Shown piece after piece: positions 25,330-36,554 of a stretch of DNA of 64,000 bases. Origin of the DNA: Perognathus longimembris pacificus (Eukaryota > Chordata > Mammalia > Rodentia > Heteromyidae); assembly GCF_023159225.1 (NCBI RefSeq), contig NC_063172.1, positions 35,716,832-35,780,831 on the forward strand. The letters run 5' to 3'. The stretch's first letter is position 1. Each line of letters opens with the position of its first letter. Both the position numbers and the translations under genes were made by a program. The notes below the pieces were generated by a model. That model did no database searches, had not been told where the DNA came from, and saw only the letters and a program-made list of their open reading frames with translations.

Positions 25330-25535
25330 GGGCTTCATTATTTATGTTCATACATGAATATAAGTTTAGTACATGAGCACTTCAATCATAACCTCTCACT
25401 CTCAATAAGAAAGACAAGTATTGCATGTTTTCTCATACATAGTATTTAAAACTGACATAAATATCAAAGGGGGGGGCATTAATGGAATAACCAAATGGGA
25501 GATGGCACAAAAAGCTTAAAATAAATTTTATTCAC
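25330..25535 (+). mobile_element. L1 3' fragment, tentative
   Basis: AAGACAAGTATTGCATGTTT followed by TCTCATACATAGTATTTAAA resembles the L1 segment after ORF2. Confidence 0.4.
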
Positions 25536-25539
25536 AAAT

Positions 25540-26485
25540 CTTAATGGTCCACTTGGTAGTGAAAAGACTGGGTACAGAAATCACCTGAGGGATTATTACC
25601 CACATCTTGTGGTAGATGCCAATTGTTAGGTAGGATTTTTCAGCCTCAACATGTAACTTGGGCTTCCTCCCAACATGGAGGCTTGATTCAAAGGGTGGTC
25701 ACTGCACAAAAGTGGGGAGGGGGCTGTAGGACTTTTATGGTCTAGTTTCTTCCGAGATCATGTGACATCATGTATCATGCTACAATCTTGATTAGAAGCA
25801 AGTCACTGAGGCCTGCCAGTCTTTCTTAGGAGATAAGCATTAGCCTCTGTTTCTGCATTGTAAGTGACTAAAAAAAAGAATAAAATAAACTGAGACATGT
25901 TTTTAATTCCAATTTACTGTGGCCATAAAGTACTCACATTTCTCTCACATGGAAAAAAGTCACTTTTTCTCAAGAACTACCTGCCTTCCCAAAAAGTTTA
26001 ATCTAAGATCTTAATATCTAAATTTAAACCACATCCAGAGATAGGCACAGCTCCTGACAGGTAGTTCAATGAGTCCAGTCCCAGTTCATCATCATGTAAA
26101 GATCTATGAACCTATGAACTAAGAAGTTATCTATTCCCACACAACCAGAATAAATAATTGGTAAAACAAACATTTGCAAGCAAGACTATCCCATTCAAAA
26201 AACAGCAATAACAACAAACACCAAAGGAAAAAAAAACTGAGCGACAAAGCAGGTAGGCAACTGTTTTAAAACAGTTCTGAGAGCCAAATAGACATATGTT
26301 GTCAGTTCCTGAGTTACTATATTACTACTGCCTGGAATCACCTCTTGGTTCTCTTCTTTGGACTCCGTTTTATCCTCTGAATTTCTTTTCCTGTGCTTAA
26401 AATATAGCCCATGTTTGCCAAGTACATTTTTCAAATTGCTTTCAGTTTATAGACATTCAAGAATCCAAAGACCTCAAAGACTTAT
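25540..26485. other. Intergenic, unassigned
   Basis: No gene or repeat evidence. A 79-codon minus-strand open frame at 26195-26434 has no recognisable domain. Confidence 0.4.
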
Positions 26486-26489
26486 AGGA

Positions 26490-27190
26490 TTTTTTTTAGT
26501 AATAGCTTTATTAAAATATAATTCGCATGCCATATAACCACTCTTCTAAAATGTACAATCCAATGGTTTTTCACCAAGTTGTGCAACAATCACCACAATC
26601 AATTTTAGCTTTCATACCCTCAAAGCCTATAGCATTTAGCAATCACTAATTCTCTCTGCCCACACAGAATTCCTAAGCAACCACTAATCTTTTTTTTTTT
26701 TTTCCAGAGCTGGGAAGAATCTTATGCATGCTAGGCAAGTACTTCATCACTAGTTCTATCCACAAACCCACTAATGCACTTTTTATCTCTGTATAGATTT
26801 GCTTGTTCTGAGCACTTTATATAGATGGAATCATAGATTATGTGGTCTTTTCTGACTGCACTCTTTAACACAAAATAATATTTTCCAGTTTCATGCATGT
26901 TATAGGATGTACCAGTATTCAATTATTTTCATTACAAAATAATACTCAATTACGATGTGGATAAACTACATATTACTTATCTATTCTACTGTTGAGGAAC
27001 ATGTGGGAGGTTTCCACTTTTTTGGCTCTTATGAATGTTTATATAACTACTGTTACACAAATTTTCATTTCTCTAGGGCATATACTTAGGGATAAAATTG
27101 TTAGGTCATAGAGTATAACTATGTTTGGTGTTCTGAGGAATTTCCAGGCTGTTATTCACAGTAATTAGTACCATTTTACATTTCTATCAA
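26490..27190 (-). mobile_element. Old L1 3' segment with nested ID element
   Basis: AGCTTTATTAAAATATAATT, TGCAACAATCACCACAATCA, GGAATCATAGATTATGTGGT and GGGCATATACTTAGGGATAA occur in the order of reversed L1M-type sequence. It is interrupted at 26688-26765 by an ID monomer. Confidence 0.8.
26688..26765 (-). repeat. ID monomer nested in L1
   Basis: Poly(T), then a diverged reversed ID body including ATGCATGCTAGGCAAGTACT. Confidence 0.65.
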
Positions 27191-27252
27191 CCATACTGAG
27201 TCTTATCTTTTCATCTGTGTACTGTCCTCCACATTCCAAACTGGTATCTTTT

Positions 27253-27463
27253 TTTTTTTTTTTTTTTTTTTGGCCAGTCCTGGGCCTTGGACTCAGGGCC
27301 TGAGCACTGTCCCTGGCTTCCTTTTTGCTCAAGGCTAGCACTCTGCCACTTGAGCCACAGCGCCACTTCTGGCCGTTTTCTGTATATGTGGTGCTGGGGA
27401 ATCGAACCCAGGGCCTCATGTGTACGAGGCAGGCACTCTTGCCACTAGGCCATATCCCCAGCC
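27253..27463 (-). mobile_element. ID-dimer SINE, perfect 17-bp target duplication
   Basis: A full reversed dimer with poly(T). CCAAACTGGTATCTTTT is exact at 27236-27252 and 27464-27480. The left half has an intact B box (GGTTCGATTCC on the minus strand). Confidence 0.96.
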
Positions 27464-27481
27464 CCAAACTGGTATCTTTTA

Positions 27482-27680
27482 ACAGGAGCACCAGTGGCTC
27501 ACATCTGTAATCCCATCTACTAATGAGTCGGAGATCCAAAGGACCAGGGTTTGAACCCATCCTGGGCAAAGGAGTCTGTAACTCTCCATATCCAAAATAA
27601 CCAGCAAAATGCAGCCAGGCAGGCAACCTGGACAAGATGCAAGACCCCAAGTTCAAACACGAGCAAAACAAACAAACAAA
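27482..27680 (+). repeat. B1-ID composite SINE (shortened)
   Basis: GGCTCACATCTGTAATCCCA, then CATCCTGGGCAAAGGAGTCT, a shortened right half and a CAAA tail. Confidence 0.7.
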
Positions 27681-27684
27681 CACT

Positions 27685-28429
27685 TCAGTGTTCTCAAATT
27701 CCTTAGGAATGGCCCTTCCCTACTGTGAGATCTCATATGGGATTATATTTTTAATAACTGTAGACACCTTATCATTCTTGGCATATTTAATATTCCTGAG
27801 GTGCAATCACAAGCTTCGGCAGTTATGCCTTTGGCTTCAACTTGGACCTCACTTTTCTGACATTTCTTTGGACTTCCTCTGTGAATTGTAGCCTCATTTC
27901 TTATCTGGAGAGGTCAGGAATGACCTAGTTTTATTTCTCAAACTCAAAAAGTTATGATTCTTTTATACTTAATTATTCTTCCTCTTGGTAGTCTCTCTTA
28001 TCTTTACTCTAGGCCAGTACAAGAATCCTCACAGAAAAAAAAAAAAAAGAATCCTCACAGCACTTCTAGCACTCTGCCTAAAGCACTCCTTAGCTTACAA
28101 TACCCACTTGATAAGATATATTAATTTTCCACTCTTAATGCTGCCAGCATGGCTGAACTCTGCTATGGTGTTCCAGGAGTCACCTTTTTTCTAGTTTGGA
28201 ATATTTCCCTCACCTTTATCCTATTCACACCAACAAATCTCTCCTGGGGGGACATTAGCCTCAGTCCCTCACAAAGCTTTTCTAACATACACTTGAAGGC
28301 TTACTCCCTAAACTGTGACATGGCTTAGCTATAACAGTACATTTTATATTTCATTGCAATTAGAAATGAATTAGATGTATATGTTCTTGGTACATGTATA
28401 TGTATATGTTCTTGGTACATTGTGTATTG
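27685..28429. other. Intergenic, unassigned
   Basis: There is a duplicated AATCCTCACAG segment flanking an A-run near 28024-28060. No gene evidence. Confidence 0.4.
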
Positions 28430-28570
28430 TCTACCTGACCTAGGGAAGGGAAAGAAAAACAGGGTGTAAGATATCACAAGAAATGTACACACTGACCTAC
28501 TATGTAACTGTACCCTTTTTGCACAACACCTTGTCAAAAAATTTGTTTAATTAATAAATAAATTACAAAA
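28430..28570 (+). mobile_element. L1-type 3' end
   Basis: AAGAAATGTACACACTGACC, TATGTAACTGTACCCTTTTT, ACACCTTGTCAAAAAATTTG and an AT-rich terminus match the recurrent block. Confidence 0.6.
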
Positions 28571-29107
28571 AAAGAAATGAATTAGAAAGTATGTAGACTA
28601 TGGGATATATTGTAGGACTTTGACCTTATTTCATGGTAGCACAATTATTGCCCTGGGGCCTGTAGCTGGGTCTGCCCAACACCTAGTGAAGCTGAAAATC
28701 TGGCAGAAGAAGGAGAAATTTCAGGCTCAGGCATAAATTCATTTCAATGAGTAAACCCATAAATCAGTAGGTGTGGGTGACATTAACAACTGATGCTCTA
28801 CACCAGTGGCAATGATTTTCCAACTGTCACTTTATGGATGACATTATTTCATCCATAATGTCTCCTGCCAGGACTGGCTTGCAATTGTGCAGGAGAGCAT
28901 ATTTGGAGATCAAGTCAGAGTTCAACTAAGTTGATTCAGTGTAAATCCATCACACCATCACCCTTCACTTCTCTCTGCTCCCTTTTCCACTGCCAGTATC
29001 ATTGACCCAAGTCTCTTTGCTTCCCACATGGACTACTTTGCTTTCTTTCTATCAGTCATCACCAACTTTCTACAATAAAGGTATATCCCTAACAAAAAGT
29101 CTTTTCA

Positions 29108-29340
29108 GGAACTGGGAATATGATCTAGTGGTAAAGTGCTCACCTGGTATACATGAAGCCCTGGGTTTGATTCCTCAGCACCACATATAGAGAAAAAAGA
29201 AAAAAGCCAGAAGGGGCGCTGTGGCTCAAGAGGTAGAATGCTAGCCTTGAGCAGAAAGAAGCCAGGGACAGTGCTCAGGCCCTGAGTCCATGCCCCAGGA
29301 CTGGCAACAAAAAAACACACGAAACAAATAAACAAAAAAT
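29108..29340 (+). mobile_element. ID-dimer SINE with target duplication
   Basis: GGAACTGGGAATATGATCTA to GGACTGGCAAC plus an A-rich tail. AAAAAGTCTTTTCA repeats at 29094-29107 and 29341-29354. Confidence 0.94.
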
Positions 29341-29354
29341 AAAAAGTCTTTTCA

Positions 29355-30414
29355 TTCTCTACACTGCTTCTAAGTGAAAAATCTCAATCACCAAGTGAAA
29401 CTAACCTTCAAAGGCTAGCTTACATGGGAATACCAAGTGGTAAAGAGTTGTTCTAATGATGCCAGAAAGATTGCCTGCTGTTGATGGCTGAGTCCCAGGG
29501 TAACAGTTTAAAAGCACTAACCAGTTATGTAATTATGACGGGTGAAACATGTAAATAACAGACATGATGGAAGTATTTACATAAAGTATAGAGGACCAGG
29601 GGAAATGTAATTTTAGTGTGTAAGTTTAGAGGAACTGTCAGTAGAGAGGGACTCGGGACGAGTCAAGAAAATCCTCCCACAGTAAGAAGAGTACTCATCA
29701 TATGGCAGGGGAAGCCACTAAAAAGTTGATGTGATGAAGACTATGACCTTCAGTTTAGTAGTTAGGACTCACAGACATGGGAGTGATTATCAAGTTTATA
29801 TTAAAGTGGCTAGAAACCACAGACATGATATGCTAACCAAGACCACACACCAAAAAAAGGCCAGCATGGGGCATGAGGTCTAACAGCTCAGTGGGCAATG
29901 GGAGGAAGGCAGCCAAAGTCTAGTCTTTGCTGGGGTTTCTATAGGAAAGACCAAGCAGGGCAGGATAAGTGATTTAGGAATATTTGCAGAGCGGTCTCAC
30001 TGTCTGGTACTGACATTAGGATGATTAAAGCAGATACTGCTGTCTGGGGTGTATGGGCCAGATGGAGAAGGTGCGGGTGGGCTTGACCCCATCTGCAAAT
30101 TTTCTCTCTGAAAATTAGCTTATCCCTGGTGGAGGGGTCTCTTCTCAGGCATGTTTTCATAGGGCGTCAAAACCTTGTAATTCACAGAGAATTAAAAAAA
30201 AAAACAGATTTGCAGTACAGAAAAGCAATAGTCTTATTTGCATTTCTGGCACTTCATTTTCATAGGACAAAGGAAGGTCAGGCCAAAGGCAAGACTATAA
30301 ACAGGGACTGCAATCATTCCAGGTGACAGGGAAAAAAAGAATAGATATGAAAGGACAGGTCATAGAACATTGGTAAGACTGCAGCCAGTACCGGTCTATA
30401 GGAAGTATGTAAGA
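29355..30414. other. Intergenic, unassigned
   Basis: Apparently unique sequence. Open frames at 29939-30326 are antisense to each other, with no family signature. Confidence 0.4.
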
Positions 30415-30622
30415 GGGGCTAGGAATATGGCCTAGTGGTAAAGTGCTCGCCTCATATACATAAAGCCCTGGGTTCAATTCCTGAGCACCACAAATATAGA
30501 AAAAGCCAAAAGTGGCACTGTGGCTCAAGTGGTAGAGTGCTAGCCTTGAGCGAAAAGAAGCCAGGTACAGTGTTTAGGCCCTGAGTTCAAGCCCCAGGAC
30601 TGGCAAAACAAAACAAAACAAA
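30415..30622 (+). mobile_element. ID-dimer SINE
   Basis: GGGGCTAGGAATATGGCCTA to GGACTGGC with an (AAAAC)n tail. An imperfect duplication GAAGTATGTAAGA / GAAAGTATATAAGA flanks it. Confidence 0.93.
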
Positions 30623-31014
30623 GAAAGTATATAAGATAGCATGAACCTTGGATGTTAAGTGGAGAGATGAGAATTGGGGATCTTTGACAGTAGGGCTGTG
30701 GTACAAAGTGCAAGGCTATTAAGACATGAGAAACCTAGTCAGAGATGGGTGGTTTTGCTATCTCAAATTTTTGTTTTGATCTTCATCTGAAAAAATCCCT
30801 ACTCATTAGAAACAATTAGGACTTGTCTAGAATAGTCCTAGCCGATGAGCACAATAGCAAGGCACATATGATCACATAAGATGATGCTAAGCAAAATGAA
30901 CTACAAGATTTGAAAATAAGTAGTTTATTTTTGTTGTTATTTTCAACATACCATATAAAATTAAGCCTTTTTCTTTTGTTTTTCTTCTCCATGGTTTTAA
31001 CCCTTATGTCACTG

Positions 31015-31305
31015 TAATTGATTTTGGTATACTGGGTATTGTATGTACATGTATCAGAACTAGTGAAGGGGAACACCAAAATGGAGAGACAAAGGGTAAA
31101 AGGCGAACCAATGCAACAGCAATACTTACAAGACAATATGCTGTAAACCAACTGTACAACTCGGGGGAAGGTGGGAAGGGAGCTGGAGAGGGGAGGTGGG
31201 AGAAAAATGGAGGAAGTAACAAGTTTGACAAGAAATGTACTCACTGCCTTATGTAACTGTAATCCCTCTAAACAGTACTTTGACAATTAATTAATTAATT
31301 TAAAA
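31015..31305 (+). mobile_element. L1-type 3' end, longest copy here
   Basis: ACACCAAAATGGAGAGACAA, an ACAGCAATACTTACAAGACA block, a purine tract, then AAGAAATGTACTCACTGCCT, TATGTAACTGTAATCCCTCT and an ACAATTAATTAATT terminus. Confidence 0.7.
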
Positions 31306-31797
31306 ACCATTCCTCTGGTTGGGCAACTGCAAATGAAAAGGCTGCTGAACACTGCTACATAGCTTCGTGGAAGGTCAGTGTCCAGAGCTTTCCCAGTAAC
31401 CAGAGATCCATCCATTTGGCAGAAAAAACTGAAAAATCACCAGTGTTTTAAAATAACAGTGGCCTGTGAACTCAGCACAGGACCAGGAACCTAAAGTTGG
31501 ATGTTAATCCAGACAGAGTTAACAATTTACTATATAAACTTCAGCAAGTCCATCATACTGGCTACATATCTCTCTTCATATCAATAAAACAACAAGAAGG
31601 AATACCAGCCTATTCCACTGAGATTGCATGGGAAATAGCTAAGTAAAGATGATAAAGTATAGCCTACTATGAGAATGTGAAAAACACATAGCATATTAGG
31701 ACCTTGAGTAACTTAATAGTAAAGCAATCATTAATTTTAAGAACTCAAGAGATTTCTTCTATTTGCTAACATTAATGTAGAAAAGAATCTAGCCAAG

Positions 31798-32010
31798 TTG
31801 GTTTCAGTGGCTCACATATGTGATCCTAGCTATTCAGGAGGCTAAGTACTGGAAGATCACAGTTTGAAGCGAGCTCTAATTAACCAGCAACATTTTCTAG
31901 ACTGGAGATGTGGCACACGTGGTAGAGCACCAGCTGTGAGTGAAAAAGACAAGAGCTGAAGCCCTGGGTTTAAGCCCCAGTACTAGCAAAAACAAAGAAA
32001 GAAAGAAAAT
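31798..32010 (+). repeat. B1-ID composite SINE
   Basis: GTGGCTCACATATGTGATCC, CTATTCAGGAGGCTAAGTAC, a shortened linker, an ID half ending AAGCCCCAGTACTAGC and a GAAA tail. Confidence 0.82.
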
Positions 32011-33168
32011 AAAAAGCTAATTCTGGCTGTAACCAGGATCCTTGTGACAAATTCAAGGAATTTGAAAGCTGGAAAATGCATTAAAAACAGGAACTCAGGG
32101 ATACCACTTATGGTTCAAACCAGTGCCTTCATTTGATTTGTTTTGGCAAGCTTATTTAGTGATTAAAGTGTGGTCTGAGACTTGGGTTTTCAAACATGAA
32201 CAGATGCCCTATGTACTTGAAAACTACTGTTAAGAACTAAAAAGTCTACGTCTTATAATAAAGGACACTGGGTTTCTCTTGGTTCGTTTACATTTTAAAC
32301 ATGAAAATCACTTTAAGAGATCCTCCCAGGCATTTACTATCCATGTGACAGAAGCAAGTCATTCACTCTTAAAGTCTCACCTCCATTATCCAAAAATCAG
32401 AATGAAAATACCAAACCCCTACTTCTGAAGGGACTAGGTAAGTCTGGCATATAGTAAGTACTCAAGAAGAGTTTTCTTTCATACAACCTCACAAGCAAAT
32501 CAAGATCTCCACTTTCTCCTCTACAAATCTTGTGTGTAAGCTCTGCCCATGGTGTTGATGAAAGACACTGATACAGGCCCACTATGCTGAGGCACTTCCA
32601 CATCTCCTGTGTGCTTTCACTGTCGCCTTCTATTATCCATCACTCCTCCAACCTCCTCCTCAGTTATCTGCGTGCTCTGGTAAATTTTGTGAGTTAGAGG
32701 AATTCAAACAAGGCTGAGCATCCGTCGACAGTGCTGGATACAGAATCCTCACACTGGCTAAGAGGTCATCTGTTATTAGCACTTCACCAACTGTAGCCAA
32801 TGAAGTGATTTCTGGGACAGACAGTTAACAACTGTTAATTTTGCCAAGGTCATTTTTAAAGTGTCTCTCAACTGTTATCAAAATAATTAAAGTCCATCCA
32901 ATAAGTTGCTAAACATCCACAGAGTCTAACTGGTTGGGGGAGGTGCTAAATCAAGAAGACAGAAGGAAGCCAAGACTACGGTTTGAGAAATGGGCATTTT
33001 GGACTATAACAAAAAAATGTCAGCAGGCCACACAGATTGTTTCAGGGATTGGAAACTGCATGTGTCCTGTCTAAAGTGGACAATCACTCAGCTCTGGCTG
33101 AGTGCCTTCAAGACAAATGCCTGGCTTCATGTTGACAGCTCATCTCATTGTTTTTCTTTTCTCTCTTT
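32011..33168. other. Intergenic, unassigned
   Basis: No recognised gene or repeat in about 1.1 kb. Confidence 0.4.
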
Positions 33169-33186
33169 AAGAAGTGAGAAATATAT

Positions 33187-33484
33187 GGGCTGGGGATATG
33201 GCCTAGTGGCAAGAGTGCTTGCCTCGTATACATGAGGCCCTGGGTTCAATTCCCCAGCACCACATATACAGAAAATGGCCAGGGGCTGGGGATATAGCCT
33301 AGTGGCAAGAGTGCCTGCCTCGGATACACGAGGCCCTAGGTTCGATTCCCCAGCACCACATATACAGAAAACGGCCAGAAGCGGCGCTGTGGCTCAAGTG
33401 GCAGAGTGCTAGCCTTGAGCGGGAAGAAGCCAGGGACAGTGCTCAGGCCCTGAGTCCAAGGCCCAGGACTGGCCAAAAAAAAAA
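33187..33484 (+). mobile_element. Trimeric ID SINE (ID-ID-right half) with one target duplication
   Basis: Two complete left-type ID monomers in tandem (GGGCTGGGGATATGGCCTAG at 33187; GGGGCTGGGGATATAGCCTA at 33282) are followed by one right half ending GGACTGGCC. AAGAAGTGAGAAATAT flanks the whole unit at 33169-33184 and 33485-33500. Confidence 0.93.
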
Positions 33485-33500
33485 AAGAAGTGAGAAATAT

Positions 33501-34303
33501 GGATGTTTAAATTAAATTCCCCTGTTATGTAAATACTACCAACTAATTTTTATTTATTTTTACATCATGACACTGGCCAAACAAAATATACCTCTGGGCC
33601 ACAATCAGCACAGCAGCTGAGGAGCTCTGATGGAGTATGAGAAAAAGAGTCAAGGACAATATAGAAAATGGCTCAGATCAGAATGGAGCCCTAAGAGAAT
33701 GAAGAGTAGCATTAGGGAAAAGAGAATTTCAAGGAAGGACTGTTAATGCAGTGTTAATGCAGTAGCGATTTCTGAGCCCTCTATTTGTGGGAGGCCATGT
33801 GATTAATTCCAGGTAATGAAAGAAAAGGGGAGAGAATTGATTTGCTGGTGTGAGTCCCTCTAGAATGTTCCTTCTAGCAAAGTTTATGAAGGTGACAACT
33901 GCAATAACTTGAGTCTTAAAGTATAACCATGGAGTAGCAACGCAAACTTTAAAATACCAGTCTCCAGTTGCTTCACTGCCTTGCACACAAATGTTTACTG
34001 CCACACACATGAATCTTAACACAACCCTTAGAATTTATTTATCCTAAATAACCTTCATTATCTGAAACACTCTAAGCCTCTACATTACTTACATAGCTAT
34101 TCCTTTATTACCTTCCTCTACACCATAATGCTAGGTTCATACTGATTACAATTCCCTTTAATGGGAGAATCTGTATTATACTCAATTACAGATGAAGACA
34201 AAACACAGATACATTCTAAAGCATGTAAGTTTTATCTATTTCTAAGTTCTAAAATTGTTATAAGAATGACAATTCAAAAAAGGTTGGTATTATCTATCCA
34301 TCA
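33501..34303. other. Intergenic, unassigned
   Basis: A small tandem duplication of GTTAATGCAGT lies near 33741-33763. The 97-codon open frame at 33729-34022 is not recognisable. Confidence 0.35.
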
Positions 34304-36469
34304 TTTATTCTTATTTGGCTAACATCAGGTGATAGGAGCAAAGGGTACATTGCTCACTCCAGTTACATAATCATCTTTGCTGTATACAAGTTGTAAACAT
34401 ATTTAAGTTGATAAAATTCTGAGTTGAAAACATATTCATTTTGATATATACTCGTCCCAGTTAGAACCAAGGAAACCTCAAGTGATTTCTATTATGCCAT
34501 CATCATACAACAAACTTAGTACATATTATTTTTACATTAACAGTTGCCATGTTCTATAAAGACTTTTTTTAGGTATGGCTAGAAAGATATTTATTTGAAA
34601 TTCTATTAAAGAACAGAAGCTGACCAAATTAAGTTTTGTTCACAATTGTACTGGCCACTATAAGAGAAAAGATGAAAATTTCAATTCTTCTCAAAACACG
34701 AACAAAAACACCAATAGTTAATTTTAAATAACAAGTTATAGGATTGGTTTTAGTACTACTTAATGCTGATAGTTTACATTAAAGTAATAGATGACACTTG
34801 AAAGTAATCCCAAATTATTTAAGTTTACAATTTTATTCTTTTATAAACTTCAGACTTTCCTGAAATTCAGATCACAGTTTACAAAACAGAGAGCCTTTAG
34901 AATATACTATTTGGCAGGCAGAATGGATGTGAATCTGCAGCAATGGAATGAATCCCTTCAGGAAAGACTTGTTCAAGGTCATCAGTCTCCACATATCAGC
35001 TTCTCACACTGCTGGGCATGAGACTGATTATAAACCGCGTATTTATCCATAAAAATTACATATGGAGCAAAAATTCAAATGGCATAAACCTGATAATAAA
35101 TCTTAAAAGTTGTACTGCTCAACCTGGGGAAAAAACAAATCAAACCAAAAAGTTCTCCTTTTCATAATATTTCTTTACATAACAGATTTTTATATATATA
35201 CATACATATGGATATTATTAGCAATAATACTGTTAGGAGTAATCTGAAAACTAGACAAATTCTCCACAGAAAACTATTGCATATTGATTTTACTATACAG
35301 CTCTCCGCTCTCAAATAGTGGCTTTCAACCTTATCCATGTAAGCAACATAAAAATTCTCAAATGTTTGAGTGGGAAAAAAAGTGACAATTATGTAATAAA
35401 CAAAATAAGTAAACTTGCTCTGTTCTAAAGTCCTAGAGTGAGCAACATGAAAGAAATCTTGTTAAAAAAAAAAAAAAAGGCTGATAATAGAGTAAACATT
35501 AGAACTGACTGTGGCCTTGGCCCCTTTCACACTGCTAAAAATCCTCAAGTTGCCCAAGGTAAAGAATATTGTCACAAAATGTTCCTTGGGGGAAAAGGAA
35601 AGCAAAGCAGCATACCAGCAGACAAAAACCTGCAGCTGGGAAGAGAACCAAGAAATGACAGCACTAACTGTAATCCAAAGTTTAAGAGCAGAAAGAATAA
35701 CAAAGGCATTAGAAAGACAGCTATCTTTTAGGACTTTGAGTTAAAGAAAAAGCATCACCCCATGAATCCCAGCAGCACCAAAGTTACTGCAATCAAATCC
35801 TTTTTCTTTTTCTTTTTTTTTACCAGACCAAGGGCTTGAACTCCGGGCCTGGGTGCTATTCCTGAGCTTCTTTTGCTCAAGGCTGGTGCTCTACCATTTG
35901 AGCCACAGCACCACTTCCAGCTTGTTCTGAGTAGTTTTTTGGAGACAAGAGCCCTAACAGTGATCCTCAGATCTCAGGATCCTGAGTAGCTAGGATTACA
36001 GGCATGAGCCACTGGCACCCAGTGATCAAATCCACTTTATAAGTACTAATTACATCTGCTATCATCAAACTACATCACTGCAATGACAAAGAGACTGAGT
36101 CACTTCACTTCTTTGAGGAAAATTATATTGAAATGATTACCTAGAAAATTTTCTGTAGTGGGGACAAAATTTTAAACAATTTATAAAACAATTTATAAAA
36201 ACAATGTTCAAGGTGTTACATAAATAAAAGAATCACTGATCTGGGACCACCTTAGTCAACAAAGGATGCTCTCCACTACAGACTTACAAACTGTACATAC
36301 ACCACTAAGACACTCATGAAAATACATTTCTGAAAGCCTGTAAGAAAGCTTACTCTTAAAACTGATTAAGGTAGTTGTGTTTTTCAGTAGCATTGCCAAC
36401 AATCTAGCACTTGATAAAAATACTCAGATCAGCACACAGTACTAACATATAACTGTGTATCATTACAAA
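34304..36469 (-). other. OTUD6B: Probable OTUD6B 3' UTR region with poly(A)-signal candidates
   Basis: Downstream of the stop codon, about 2.2 kb carries only one recognisable SINE (35811-36025), far fewer than the surrounding intergenic DNA. AATAAA hexamers on the minus strand lie at 34832-34837, 34590-34595 and 34304-34309. Which one is used cannot be decided from sequence, so the end is a guess. Confidence 0.35.
35811..36025 (-). repeat. B1-ID composite SINE
   Basis: Reversed ID half (CAAGGGCTTGAACTCCGGGC, CATTTGAGCCACAGCACCAC), then reversed B1 half (GTAGCTAGGATTACAGGCAT). Confidence 0.88.
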
Positions 36470-36554
36470 CTAGTTGCAATTTTCAGCAGCTGTGTTCACC
36501 AACTGTGTAACAGAATTGTAATGTTCTCCTAAGCCGTATGCATGTCTCATATAT
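36470..36554 (-). CDS. OTUD6B: OTUD6B terminal coding exon 7
   Basis: Completes Val266, then encodes [20 protein letters not shown] and TAAENCN, and ends in TAG. His277 in GEHYNSV is the OTU general-base histidine. The acceptor is a strong CATTTCAG after a long T/C run. The short C-terminal tail has the same length as in the human protein. Confidence 0.95.

Noticed and set aside
27165..27683. 172-codon minus-strand open frame, the longest in the window
   Set aside because: Its translation is largely a B1-ID SINE and an ID-dimer read through ([19 protein letters not shown] and LSPRPRTGQKKKK appear wherever this SINE occurs).
30816..31286. 156-codon minus-strand open frame
   Set aside because: Antisense through an L1-type 3' end; similar text arises at the other copies.
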